Part shown: positions 46,849 to 59,204 of the stretch, piece by piece | How the letters are laid out: every line of letters begins with the position of its first letter | How positions within the stretch are numbered: the stretch's first letter is position 1 | Assembly (NCBI GenBank): GCA_947846985.1 | Contig: CANTUZ010000025.1 | Location: forward strand, 17,110,100 to 17,174,099 | Direction: 5' to 3' | Length of the DNA stretch: 64,000 bases | From: Fratercula arctica | Lineage: Eukaryota > Chordata > Aves > Charadriiformes > Alcidae | Program-made: the position numbers and the translations under genes | The notes under the pieces: generated by a model | The model's input: the letters and a program-made list of their open reading frames with translations, nothing else | What the model was told of the DNA's origin: nothing | The model's database searches: none

Positions 46849-49344
46849 CTTCATGCATGCACAAACACACTTTCTTTCTGCAAAGCACTCAGTAGGCTGC
46901 ATATTTTTTTTCGTATATGAACCAATACAGCTACCTCTGCCACCAGTGGTACAGTTGTTCCAGTCAGGTTTTCTAATCAACTCACAAAGTCTACTCTAGC
47001 TAACACCATACATGCCAAAGAATAGAATTTTTGCAAGCCAAAATACACATTTAGTCTACAGAGCTTTCATGAGAAACCAAATTTAATTTCCTGCCCTTTA
47101 ATCATTTATATTCTCTAACTCAGCATTGCATTCCTATGTCTACAGCTTCCTATGCAGCAAGGTTAAAATAGTAGTGAAAGGCAAAAGATCCTTACTCCAG
47201 GCAAAATAAATCGTACCTGAATTCCCCACGCAGACAAACAGCCTGGACACTGAGACAAGGTTCTGTGCAGACCATCTGCTACTGTGAAGACAAGTTTTGC
47301 CACAGCAGAGAGGGAGACTTCAGTTTTATTCATCTGCAGGCAGCACCTATACTCCTGACCAGTGAAGAACCCAGTTTATAACATGTATCTCAAGCTATAA
47401 GATTGGGCTTCATTTACAATTTTCTGGCAATGTTTGCACTAAGATAGTCTTGACCAACCCTTTATTTACACTAGTTTTATAATAGAAACAATATAGAAAA
47501 CAAACATTAAGAGCCTTCACTGTTCTGTTTCCATAATACAAACTTTTAAGAGGGAATTTTTTGCTTTTAATTTTACCTGTGAATAGTGGGGAGCAAAAGC
47601 TGAAGCTATTTGCAGTTCTGTTTATGTTCATTTCTATACTATGATACTGGAAATCATATCCTGAAGGACTAATGAGAACTATGCAAAGTATTTCAGATCT
47701 GGGTCTATGAATCCTCTGAATGCAGTATTATTAAAAAGGGCAAGGGATAAAGTAGGCCACTTTAGTACATCAGTGTTGCATTGCCATTTCCCACTGCATA
47801 ATTGTGAACTATTTACATTTGAAATAGTGTCAATTTTTCAAAGCCTTTTGAAATGGGTGAGCCAGGCAAGGAAAACATGCACAACAGTTATTCAGCAAAA
47901 TCCAGGCAATTCTGAATTAAATGAATTCTTGTTCATTTTATTATGAAATTCTGATTAGGCACGTAGCATTCTGATACAGACAGGGTCATGCCTCTTGACT
48001 CATTCTATGTGGGACTTGTATTGTTTCAGGGCGAGATTCTCTGGTGTCTACTAACTTATGCAGTCATGTATTCCTACACCAACTGAGGTAAATCACAACT
48101 AAAGCATGGGAGCATTTTGCAGCTGTTTTATAAACAAGGTGAAAAGCAGCTGGGATCCAGACAAGAGCACTGTCATAAGTACCAGGGAGTCATTCTGCAA
48201 AATATCCCTGGGAGTTCAGTTTTATGGGGCATACTGTCTCTCTCATTTTCATGACCGCATTAGAAAAAACATGGCAATGCTTTGCCATCAGGGGCCATAG
48301 AAGCCATCTTTGCATTTGATTTCCTGCTCAGCCCTGGGCAAGTCACTTTATTTTTCTTTATCAGTTACCTCTCTAACAAAACTGTGATAACATCTCTTAT
48401 TTGTCTTTTCCACAGGATTCTGTGGGGATTAGTTATTAGGGACTGATTGCTCTGTGCTTCAAGCATATGAAGTATAATATGGATAGAATTCCCCCAACAA
48501 AAATAACATCATGCATACTTCTCTGAGCTCATTGGTTTTTCCGTTTACCATAGTATTTCTAGAACATATAATGGAAAACATTTGGAAATTACCACTACAA
48601 AGGGCTTTGCTCTATGCAGAAGGGTATTCAAGGCTAAAGTCCCCTGTCCCCATGCAGCCAAGCCCTACTTACCCACGCAAGGCACAGCAATGAAGGCCAT
48701 AACCATCCTACACGAGCTCCTAACCACATCCTGCTGGCTAAGGGAACTCAGGTGGTGCACAGGCACTGCAGAGACCAAGTTCCAGCCCAATAATAGCTGT
48801 GAAAATCTATCACAAACCTTTTCTCAGGAGCACATAGGGGCTCTCTCTCTTTGTCTGGAATTTTTCGATTTGGTTGAAATATCATGATTAGTCTCTCTAG
48901 TCTGTTTTGGCTCCTTCGAAGTGAAAGGCCACCCTTCATACTCTGTTCCAATTTATTTTTGCCTAGTCACATTCCATCTTCTTCCTGCATATATTCAGGT
49001 GGGAAGAAACACCCACCTCTTCTGTGAAGGTCCAGTCCATTGTCAGGGCCCTGAGAGTACTAACAAGCCTTATTGGCCTTGCCCAGCCTCCCCTGGGGCC
49101 TCCCCCACCCCTGCCCATGGGCCCAGGGGCTTCATTTCAGGTCAGTACAGCACCATCAATCCCCACCCCAGCGACACCATAGGAGTGTTCGTCTCTAGCT
49201 CTGCCACAGCCCTGCCCTGCCTTGTCATGGGTCCTGCTGAGCCAGGCCCAATACTTATGTTCACATCCTGGCCTGATCTCAGCCTGTCTCTGTCCCCATG
49301 ACCCTGTCATCCTGGGGCTGTATCTGACCCTGATTACTCTCACT
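46849..49344. other. NTRK2 intron; GC-rich block near 49040-49330
   Basis: Mostly AT-rich with no feature. 49040-49330 is a GC-rich, proline-codon-like stretch (CAGCCTCCCCTGGGGCC, CTGCCCTGCCTTGTCATGGG) resembling dispersed avian repeats. Its composition resembles that of 50470-50740 across the following LTR, so the LTR may have landed inside one GC-rich element. Confidence 0.4.
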
Positions 49345-49350
49345 GGTCTG

Positions 49351-50466
49351 TGGAATAATTACTAAATTGGCTAAAAAATACAAAAGTATGACATTGTTCA
49401 CACATTAAGGAAAAGTATAAAATCAAGAGGCCTCTGAGGTAGAAAACAGCTGCAGCTGGCATGAAATATACAACATCCGCGGTTCCCTGATAAGGATGCT
49501 TGTGAAGCTACATGAGGTACGGGGCGGGATGCAATTATTCCGCGGCTTTACCTTATGATGTATAGCAGATACGGGGACGGGACGATACCATGAAACAGAT
49601 AAGCTGCCAATTAGCTGCCTGCTCGATACTCGGAGCCAACATTTTGTCAAATTTTGATGAAATGCTGTCCTTTGTGCGAACTTTGCTCATTATAATGTCA
49701 TTATAATACCAAAACACACCTCCATCCCAAAGGCTACCCACCTCCAAGGTGCGACCACTCCTTCTTGAGTCTGCGCCCTGAATTTTTCGTAAACTATACC
49801 TTTAATTGTGAAGCGAGAGAATTTTACACCAATCATAATTAAAGTATTTATGACTAAAGTCACTGAAACTCCACCTTGAAGATAACAAATAGTATAAAAA
49901 TAGCCCGAGAGAGGGGGGATACTCGGGGAAGACACCATCGCGAAGAACTCCATCACTGACTTCCGGGATCAGTCGACGGGCTGAGCCTTTCTTCCCCCCC
50001 ATAGGGATGCCTTTGGGTAAGACTTAGATTATACCGAGTGCTTTCTCGGGAAACTTAGAAATTTCTCTAGAGAATCTCTTTCCTACATTTATAGCCAGGC
50101 TGTATCATTTATAACTTTGTCGCGCGTTTGATATATGTAATAATACTTTTATTTGCACGTGCTTTGCAGACAGTGTATTTATCACCGGCAATCCTAAGAA
50201 CCTATCTATCTGTTGTTTAAATAAACTGCACTGTTTAAGTAGCTAGTCGTTTCGGTTCCTCATTGAACGCGACCAAAGACTCGAGAGTGGCCGTGCTAGT
50301 TCATGAGCACGACTAGACTGAAGGTGCAGTCCACTATTAGTGTATCCAAATCGTAATAGTTTAATACATATTAAATGGAATTGGACTGATAGTGCTGAAT
50401 TGGGCATCACTCAGAATTTAAACCCAGCCGCACCTAGCCTCCCACCTCGGTGAGGCGTGTTAGAAC
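49351..50466 (+). repeat. Probable CpG-rich solo LTR, about 1.1 kb
   Basis: The block has a TATA box (TATAAAA, 49893-49899), AATAAA (about 50221), many intact CpG sites (for example near 49480-49590 and 49930-49980) and a sharp contrast with the surrounding intron. A likely start is TGTGGAATAATT; the end is near GTGTTAGAACGCA. No inverted termini or target duplications were confirmed, so the edges are approximate. The CpG retention suggests a fairly recent insertion. Confidence 0.5.
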
Positions 50467-52479
50467 GCAAGGGGGTTTATCTTCTGCCAAAACCGCTTTG
50501 CCCCTTTCCACGCAACACTGGTCCTGATCCTGACCCCCACTCATGGGCTGATGGCCCATCCTGGCCACAGCCGAGCCTCATCCCCACAGAGGTGCCTGAT
50601 GCCCTTGGCTGGGGACTGCCCACAGCTGCCCCCACAGCCTGCCCTGCTCCCTCATTGGGGGCAGTGGGACAGGCAGCGGCAAGACCGAAGATACCCTTTG
50701 CACCTGGCCCCCAAAAAGTCACCAGAACTGCAGTACCCTGACACTTATAGAGAAATACCTTACAGCACTAGGGCATCATCCAAGCACCCTGACTTTACCA
50801 GGACCCAAGCCACTGACACATAGATACTGTGTAACACGCTGTAGGATCAAAACCTCTGCAGTTGTCTTTACCCTTTACACAGTGCAAATTTGCAGCATGA
50901 TTAGCATAGGAGTCTGAAAAATATGTATTAAAGGGGAGAACAGCAGGAAGGAGGAAGGTGGGGAAGGAGACCTTTAAATCTTGCTTCCAACATAATCTAA
51001 ACTGGGGGTAAATAGATTAGCATACAGATTGAAGGGTCTGAAAAGAAGTCATGAAAATTCTCAGTCTCTAGGAGGAGCTAATTCCTGGGTGATTCCACAA
51101 TCAACCATACAGTGGTTTTCCCAAGAAGTATAACAGTTTCTAGACTTTTTAGCCTTATTTATTCATCTCACCAACTGGACTTGTGAATTTGGAATAATTA
51201 AGGAAACACTCTGGACTACAAAGTGTTGCACAAAGCAAGCACTAAGTCACTGAAACAAAGATCAAAGGCAGCAATTTCAAAAAGTAGAAAGAAAAGACAG
51301 AAACAAAAAGGAATATTGTTTTCATAAGAACTAGATCTTGCAGGCTGTGATTCACTTGCACAACTCAAAGCACACATTTTAACCAAAGCTACCAGTCAAC
51401 TGAATTACAGTGCTCATATACATGCATCAGGACCTTGATAAAGAGCTCAGATTCAACATCTTCATGTATACAACATATATAACACAACACATGTAGGAAA
51501 CTGCAAACCATCACCACTTCCCCCCCACCCCCAAAAAAAAAGAGGAAGAGAGGGAGGGGAAGCTATGCTTTAGTATTTCTAAACACTTAAAGCCAAATTG
51601 AGGCTTCAAATGCACATTTGATAAAATTTAATGACACGGAATCAGAGTAATAACATTTATATCAGCTTAAGGAAACTTGATTCATGGGCCATTTTGTCCA
51701 AATAAAAGTACTCCAAACAGGATCCAGCTTCTGATGGAAGCTAAAGGGTGTTTTGGATGCATTGGTTAGGATGTACTTTCATGCTCAGCAGATGTATAGC
51801 AGAAATATTATGTAAAACTAGCCAGTTGTTTTTCATTTTGCAACTTCTATTATAATGCACATTAGCTTTCAATAGGTATAGCCTAAAATATTTTGCCTAA
51901 CTAAAAAATAACTTGAACATTGTGTCATCACACCTCTCAGATATCACTGAGTTGATGTTCTGCTTATGCAAGAGACAATAAAGGAAGAAGGTACAAATGA
52001 GAGGACAGAGAAAAATTTCCTACAGGAAAACTCACTTGTGCCAAACTCATTTTTAAGGGGAATTTAGGGGTACATATTTGGAGGCAAAACAAGTATGGAA
52101 TCATCTCTGAAAAAAAAAAGTTATATAAGGAGAAATCATGAACTTTCTTTCCTCCAAGAAATGCCTCTGGAAGGTTCACAAAAATCTCATGCCTGTGTGC
52201 TATATCAGACAGTCATCACCCTACAGTACCAATTTTAACCATCAGTAGCAGTGGATTTATGCTAATCTGAATCAAAAGCAGCAGCGTAAGTAAAAATTGC
52301 CCTCATTTATCTTAAATAATATAAGTCAGGAAAAGAACCAACAATACAAAGTGCCTTTTGGAATTGTGTTATAATATGTGTCATTTCAGTTTAACTGAGC
52401 CTGACATTCAATATTTCAGTGGTTTGAGTTCCTTTATTTCTATCATTAAAAGAAAAGGAAAAGAAAATCAAATATATAC
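50467..52479. other. NTRK2 intron
   Basis: 50470-50740 is GC-rich (CATCCTGGCCACAGCCGAGC) and repeat-like. The rest is AT-rich without recognisable features. Confidence 0.4.
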
Positions 52480-52512
52480 CATAAACATCTGGATCCACAA
52501 TTGGGCCACTAC
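52480..52512 (-). CDS. NTRK2: NTRK2 33-nt microexon in the stalk
   Basis: 33 nt, phase 1 to phase 1, encoding S-G-P-I-V-D-P-D-V-Y between split Gly and Glu codons, identical to the chicken TrkB stalk as I remember it. The acceptor is CCATGCACAG before GTAGTGG and the donor is TATG before GTATAT. A long T-rich tract, interrupted only by a few other bases, lies just upstream of the acceptor (A-rich at 52530-52575 on the plus strand), and TGC lies four to six bases before the exon. Its length is a multiple of three, so skipping it would keep the frame. Confidence 0.9.
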
Positions 52513-55500
52513 CTGTGCATGGAGAAGAGAAAAAAAAAAAAAAAAAAAACCACAAAAAAAAAAAGAAAGAAAAAGCCTTTGTAAATAGATTGCAAATGCT
52601 GGAAGAATAAGAGTTTCTTTAGGATTTTTTTTTAAGAGCTAACATGTTATTTGCAATAGCAATGTTCAGTACCTACACAAATGCAAAGCAACATCAATAT
52701 ATTTTACTATAATTTACAATTATTTTAGAGCTATCCTAAACATTAACGCTTTGCTTCATGTGAAACTGATAATACACAGGGCATTTGTTCTAGTAAAAGC
52801 AGGCATATTTACCAAATGGGCAAAATTCTGCTCTCTGCTGCTACTGTATATCTGGAATAAGTGCAACAGTAACTATTCTTGTTGAAAATCAATGGTAAAC
52901 TTCTCCCTGACATTAAGTGGAAGCAGACTTCAGTGAGAGTTACAATAACTGACTTTTACCTGGTCAAGAAATTTGCAGTTAAATCACTGAGAGAGCAAAC
53001 TGGTTTAGAGCTGCAGCACTGTGGCAAATTAAAGGCTAGAGGATGCTGTTAGAGGATGCTCCCAAGAAGCCAGCTGCACACCTGATCCACAGACAGAACT
53101 CTTATTGAAAGAATAAGATTTCTCATATGCAAAAAAATTAGAGAAGCCAGCCTTTACACAAGCAAAGTGGATACCTGTCTAGTATATATTTTTCTAAATT
53201 TCACTAGTTCCAGTTTGCAGCTTTTTCCAATTACTGCACATATGTAAGGCTAAGCATACGTGAGTATAACACACACCGAAGTTAGTATACTATTAGTCTA
53301 TTCATGCTTCGAAAGATACTTGTGTTATATTTCAACATCCCATTCATCCTGGTCTATAATGTATCTATAGCATGCCTTATGTAGGATATTTACTCTTTTT
53401 TGTTGTTGGTTTGGTAATAAAATTAATAGATAGTTAAAACCTCTGAAGATGACTCAAACTTCAAAAAGCATAATTCTGTTTATAGTACCATACAGTAATT
53501 CCATACCAGTGAAATTACACTGGTATAAAGCCACTGTGAAGTATGACCAGAACACAGTTGTTTCTGCTTATTTCAACAGCATGAGAATCTGTGCTGAAAA
53601 TATAAAATAAGAGTTGCAACCTATTTGCAAAATGGCAGCAGATAATTAGGTTAGCTTTTAAATGCATTTGAAGATATTCTAGTACCAAGAGATATAGATT
53701 AAGAGACTCCATGAGAATGGTCATGTCAATCTGCAGAAATAAATAACAAGTGAAATAAGTGTGTACTACTATCTGTCCTCAAGCAAGTTCTGACCAGGTT
53801 TTTTGTCCATAAACCTTCATGGATTCAGGTTTTCCAGTATAAAACATTCAGCTGATGAAAGAACCAGTTTACCTTCTGTATGAGTCCTACTTCTCATAAT
53901 CTGAAGAAAAAAACCCCCATACTTCCTAGGCCTTTATTCCTGAGTTAAACGACAGCATTTTTATTACTGTTTACTGGAAATGGGATAAAATAATCAGATT
54001 GGTATAACCTGTAATTCCTGCTAGGGGCATACAAACCAGGAAGTAATCTATTCCATTCAAATACCTTTTATATAACTAAATACTTCACTTGAAATAAAGT
54101 TGAAAAAATCAAGAAGTTGGACCAACCCCAAATTTCTTTGTAGTATTCCCTACATAAAAACATCATCAAAACATTGATTGAATCTATTTTAACATGAAAG
54201 TTTACCACAGTAATTTTGCATGTTTACATGCAATTATTTTTAACGCAAAGAACAGCATTGTTGTTTTGGTCCCTGTTAGAACAGGTTGTTGTGCAAATAA
54301 AATATTACAGATATATCCTATTCACTCATCTTTATAAACTGCCTCAACTACATTTGGTTTGCTTGCTTCTTTCTTTATAAAATTGACATTTTAAAAATAA
54401 AGCATCAGCAAAAGACTCAACCCTCCAAAATACTTGTGCAACACAGTCACATGTTATTATGCCAAACCAGCAGGATGCTACTTCTAAGGCATATCTAACA
54501 TATACTTTGACAAGATGCTACGTGACTTGAATTCCTTCAGCTGAATTTTAGAGTAGAGGGCTGGTAGATGAATGATTTTACTTAAAAATAGTTATTATTG
54601 GTAAAAATCTCTCCAGCACTCATTAGCTGTTATGGATCAATTATGGAAACAGCCTGTGGAATAAAACACAGCTGTTTATTGCTTAGCGTTTGCTGCAATG
54701 TAGTCTCAAATAGTCAAATTATCCTCAGCAAGAAGAGCTTCACTGGAATCCATGAAGATTAGCAGATTAAAACTAGTTAAAAATCTAGCTAACAGAATGT
54801 GAAATTTGTTCCCCCAGAACTTAGTATTTTAAACAAACTTTTAATTTATAACATTAACTGTGATATCATTAACTTGACCCAAATCCCACTGTGGTACGTG
54901 CTTTCCTCTCCTTTATGCTTGCATCCTCTGTCCCTTGAAAAATATTCTGTAAGTAGCATGCTGGAAGCTGAGAGCATCTTAGCACAAATTCTGTCTTCAT
55001 CATGCTTGATGCAACTTTAAAAGTAGAGTATTAGTCTGTTGATGATACAACATGCTTCAGACTTTGCTGTATTTATTTTAAATAGACATATAGTTTATAG
55101 GTGAAGGGTTTTTTTAATTTGCTTTTGGTTTTATCTTCAGTGCATTTGCCTGTAAGTGATTTAATAACCAGAGAATCAGTTCAAAGCTCAGTCAGGATAC
55201 CTCATGAAACATCAGGACTGGTATTTAATTCAGTCATGAAGGCATGGAAATGAACATAATACCAGAGCATGGGCCTAATCTTTATGATTCATTGTACAAT
55301 ATGTGGGCCAAAAGGAGATACTACACAGTAACGACAGTGTTGAAAAAGCCTTTTAAGGGTCTGAAAGATCCTGGCAGTGCTTTAAATAGTAATAAAAAGA
55401 AAAAAAGTAATACAATGCATAGAGGATGCTAGTTTTTTAACATTTACTTTCATGCCAGCTTCAATGGAGGAGACAACAATGTTGTGGAATATCAAAAGCT

Positions 55501-57282
55501 CAGTACCATAAGTCTTACAGGAAAAAGCCCCACTAATAAAAACAACATTGAGGAGGCTAACTAGATAAGTCATTTCCCCTGCTGTTAATTTTTAAGACTG
55601 GTTTGGTGACACAAAACCTGATTTCTAATGCAGTTACATCCTGTCTGTACATAGTCCAGTTTGAACACAATTTAGATTATCTTGGAGACTTATTATGCAT
55701 ATGTTTATAAAAAGGAAGGAACAAATAAATAATGCTGTCTTTCTAATTGGAAGAATACCTTTAATTTAAAAGGGAACAACTGGGAAATTTTCAGCTTACA
55801 GGGGACAAGTATAAAAGAAAAATAGAACATTAAAAGAAAACAATGATAAATTCATATAAATGTATTAGAGGAACTTATTCTGTTAAGAGAATGAAGCCAA
55901 ATTCATATTAAATAATCAGAGTGCAAGAGAACTTCTATTGCATACAGAATGAGGTGAACTGTTTTACTGAACTGTTATAATGCAGTATTAAAGGATGCTA
56001 GTAGCTGAAACCATGAGCTGTTTCTGTAATGAGTCTATTTAAGAAAGGACTGTAGAGAAAAAAGAAGAGAGGAGCTACTAAGAACAGCAGGAGAAAATAG
56101 AGCCCGATTATATCATCTCTTCACCTTCTCTTTCTAAGGGTGGGAAAGAAAAAGACTTGTCATCTCTCTCCCTGTAACAGGCTGAGCTGATAAGAACAAA
56201 TGTTAAATACAGTCCATATTTTTACTGTCTGTAGCCTACAATGTAGGAGAGGGAATTTAAATATTCATATTTTTTCTATCACATAACATTAGCACTGCAT
56301 ATTGCTGTTCCAAAAAAGAGGGAGGCTATTTCTGTCCCATGGTTTAAAAGACAAAGGTAGACACATGGTCATATTTTCAGATATGATTCTGCAATTATTT
56401 GCACAAAACCACAGCTATATTTCCACTCAAGGCCCACTCAGTTTTTTCACATACAGCAATGCACTTACATGTACGCCTTCATATTCTTACAGTCACTTCA
56501 AATATGGTTTTGAAGATGTGGGAAAAGATCAAACCACAATGTACATTAAGTACTTACAGTAGTCCCTGCAGTTCAATGAATTAGTCCACCTCGAGACTGC
56601 TCACATAGCATTTAGGAGGTCTGACCTGGAGCCTTTAGAGCAGCATAAGATGCATACATTTGAAGATAACCATCTTGAGCACAGATATTCATAGGTATGC
56701 AGATGCCCAACCTTCACCGAAATGAATGTCTAAATGCCTGTGAGGACCTGAGAGCTGGTCCATCCTGCCTCTGGGTTACTTATTTTCTATACAGCTCCCT
56801 CTAGTGTCCTATGCAATATATTATCATCAACTCACTGGACTGCATTACTGATTTTGCATCATTGCACTAGATGCTATGTAGGCATACTCCCTGTGCCCTT
56901 GGATATACTGCCTAGTTGCACTTGTACACAGAGACAGAAAACTTGCAGAGTAACTGAATTGGTACTCAGTGCTTTCCAGGATCAGAACTGAGGCTAAAGA
57001 AAACACTTCAGAAATAGCAATCTTCTACTAGCCTTAACTGGCACTGAGGATGGTTACTCAAAGGGAGGATTTAAAGAGCACTAGCATGGCCTCCCTTGAA
57101 AAGCAATAAACAAGAAGAAAATGTTAAAAAAAAATTGTTTTACAACTAATCTTGAAGACATTCATTCAGAGAAAAAACATGCGTATAAAAAGCTTCCTCC
57201 AAAATAGGTAAGCTGGCCAGGAGCACTGTCTCCACATTGCTGTCAATTCACAATTGTTAACATTAAAAAAAATTATACTCAC
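52513..57282. other. NTRK2 intron, no gene seen
   Basis: Begins with an A-rich low-complexity stretch (52530-52575). The rest is AT-rich with no recognisable repeat, RNA gene or exon. Confidence 0.45.
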
Positions 57283-57582
57283 CATCTCCAGGCACTGACA
57301 TGAAATGAGCGTTAACCCGTTTTTCATCCTCTCTGTACTCATTCTTTGCTAGTAAGGTATAAGCACCATTGTTCAGATGGGTAGGGTTGTCCAGCTGAAG
57401 GCAGCCGTGGTATTCACTTTGATTGATAGCGTGTATTTTAGTACAGATGTATTCAGACTCATTCAGTATAACCCCTTCATAGAACCACTTCAATGTGGGC
57501 TTAGGGTTCCCTTTCACAGTGAATGGAATACACCAGCGGTGGTCCGGGGTTGGAGATTCAATAAATGTGATATTTGGTGCAA
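57283..57582 (-). CDS. NTRK2: NTRK2 Ig-like domain d5 exon (neurotrophin-binding)
   Basis: 300 nt, phase 1 to phase 1. The acceptor CAATATAG precedes TTGCACC and the donor is GATG before GTGAGT. It encodes the whole second Ig-C2 domain: [66 protein letters not shown] and AKNEY. This domain makes the main contact with BDNF and NT-4. The cysteines and N-glycosylation sequons (NIT, NES, NQS) are kept. About five residues differ from remembered chicken TrkB, including Arg for Gly after KNEY and Arg for His before WCIPF. Confidence 0.95.
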
Positions 57583-59071
57583 CTATATTGGGAAAAAAAG
57601 ACTGAAGAAAATCAGAATATCCCAAACATCTTTTTTTCTCAGGTTATCAATGCTAAAATATGCTACTTGAAGGAATTATACCTATTTGGAGGATACTCAC
57701 ACAGGAAGCCCACCTGCTCTGCCTTGGGTACTGTGTTCACAACTTAAATGAAGCCATTCTTCAGAAAGAAACAAAACAAACTAGTTTCAGACAAAATGTG
57801 AACCCCCATTAAATCACTTACTCTCCAAGGTGTGGAAAGTTCAGTTACCAGATCATTGAGAAGGGAGATAGGGAAATTTTAGCTTTACTGTGCTGAAAAA
57901 ATGGCACAGAGGAGTGCTAAAGGAACAAAACAGTATTAAAAATATTTAAAAGTCAACCAAAAGCAAGTAGTACTGGAAATATATTCAGATAGGAATCCAA
58001 ACTTTCAGGTGACTTCTTTAAAAGAATCAAAGCCAGAACAACTGATTTCATTCCCTGTATTCTTCTGTCAGGGAAGGACCATTTTCTACTATACATTTTC
58101 TCATTCTTTGTTCAAACATGCTAAATGTCTCAAGTTTACAGACTTCTGTTTCCCTCAGGAGATTATTCCAATACCTTGCACATTATTTCACTGTTAGGAA
58201 ATTTTCCTCAATATTCATTCTTAACTGCATCCAATCTAGTTATACTCCCTGTTATCACTCATAACAGTGCCAATCTCACAATCTCATTTACACTTTTCAA
58301 ACATTTCTAGTTTATGTCCCTTTCCATAGATATTACATCCCTAATTTCCACCTACAAAACATTTTAAGTGCTTCTAGAGTGATTTCTCAGGTTTACTGTC
58401 ATGAGCACATGCTGAAAAAAATTTTCCATCTACAAAGTGTTCCATTCCCATCTTCATTTAAACAGAGGGTTGCAACTTGTGAAAACATATTTCACATAAA
58501 ATTAATTCAGGCTGTAATCTCAGATCTAAGAAACCAATGCTTCTATACTACATGTCCCTTCCCCCTTCCTTGTCCCTGACAAATAATTATTCAAAGCTAT
58601 GACAAATAAATTTACATCTGGCAGAACAAATGATGCAAGTGTGTTAATTTTTGAACAAAGCAACTGTTGGCTTAGTTAAAAAAAAAATCTTTTAAATTTG
58701 TAGTTTATTACAAATAATTTCTATGACTTTTGATGCATCCATGTTTCTTAATTCCTAAAATAGTGTGTATGTACATGCACACCATTACAAACCTGTTCAC
58801 ACTGACAGTACCACTGAGTATTTGGGGTTTCAGACATTTACTTACAGATTGCTCAGACTGGAAGATAAAGAATTTAGAAACATAATTTTTGCAGAAGAAC
58901 TCAGAGCAGAAAAAGGTAAAAATAACAACTGCTCATTGGACTGTTCCCAGAATTAACTGCAACAGATAGTTCACATGCTTAAATGGTGTTTCTATTTCAA
59001 CAACCTGTGTGCCCAACAAATATTTATACCCAAAATAGTTATTGCCAATGTGGTTTAGCCTGCTTACGTAC
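57583..59071. other. NTRK2 intron
   Basis: AT-rich sequence, no feature recognised. Confidence 0.45.
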
Positions 59072-59204
59072 AGAATACTGTGAGCTCGGCAGAGGCTTGG
59101 TCCTCTCCCACAATATTCTCTGCTATGCAAGAAATCCACAGTCCGCTGTCCACAGATGAAATGTTCTTTATGGTTAGCGAGGCAGGATTCTTACTTGTGT
59201 CACT
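59072..59204 (-). CDS. NTRK2: NTRK2 Ig-like domain d4, second half exon
   Basis: 133 nt, phase 0 to phase 1. The acceptor TTTGTAG precedes AGTGACAC and the donor is TTCT before GTACGT. It encodes [34 protein letters not shown] and SAELTVF. WISC-AEN with DSG is the F-strand Cys signature of the Ig fold. The frame is open. The exon is followed in phase by d5. Confidence 0.95.

Noticed and set aside
50457..50823. Overlapping GC-rich open frames as a gene
   Set aside because: No domain, start context or splice signals; composition alone keeps the frames open and the stretch looks like repeat sequence.
52530..52575. A-rich stretch as a SINE or retrocopy tail
   Set aside because: No SINE body or target duplication adjoins it; on the gene strand it serves as a T-rich tract before the microexon acceptor.
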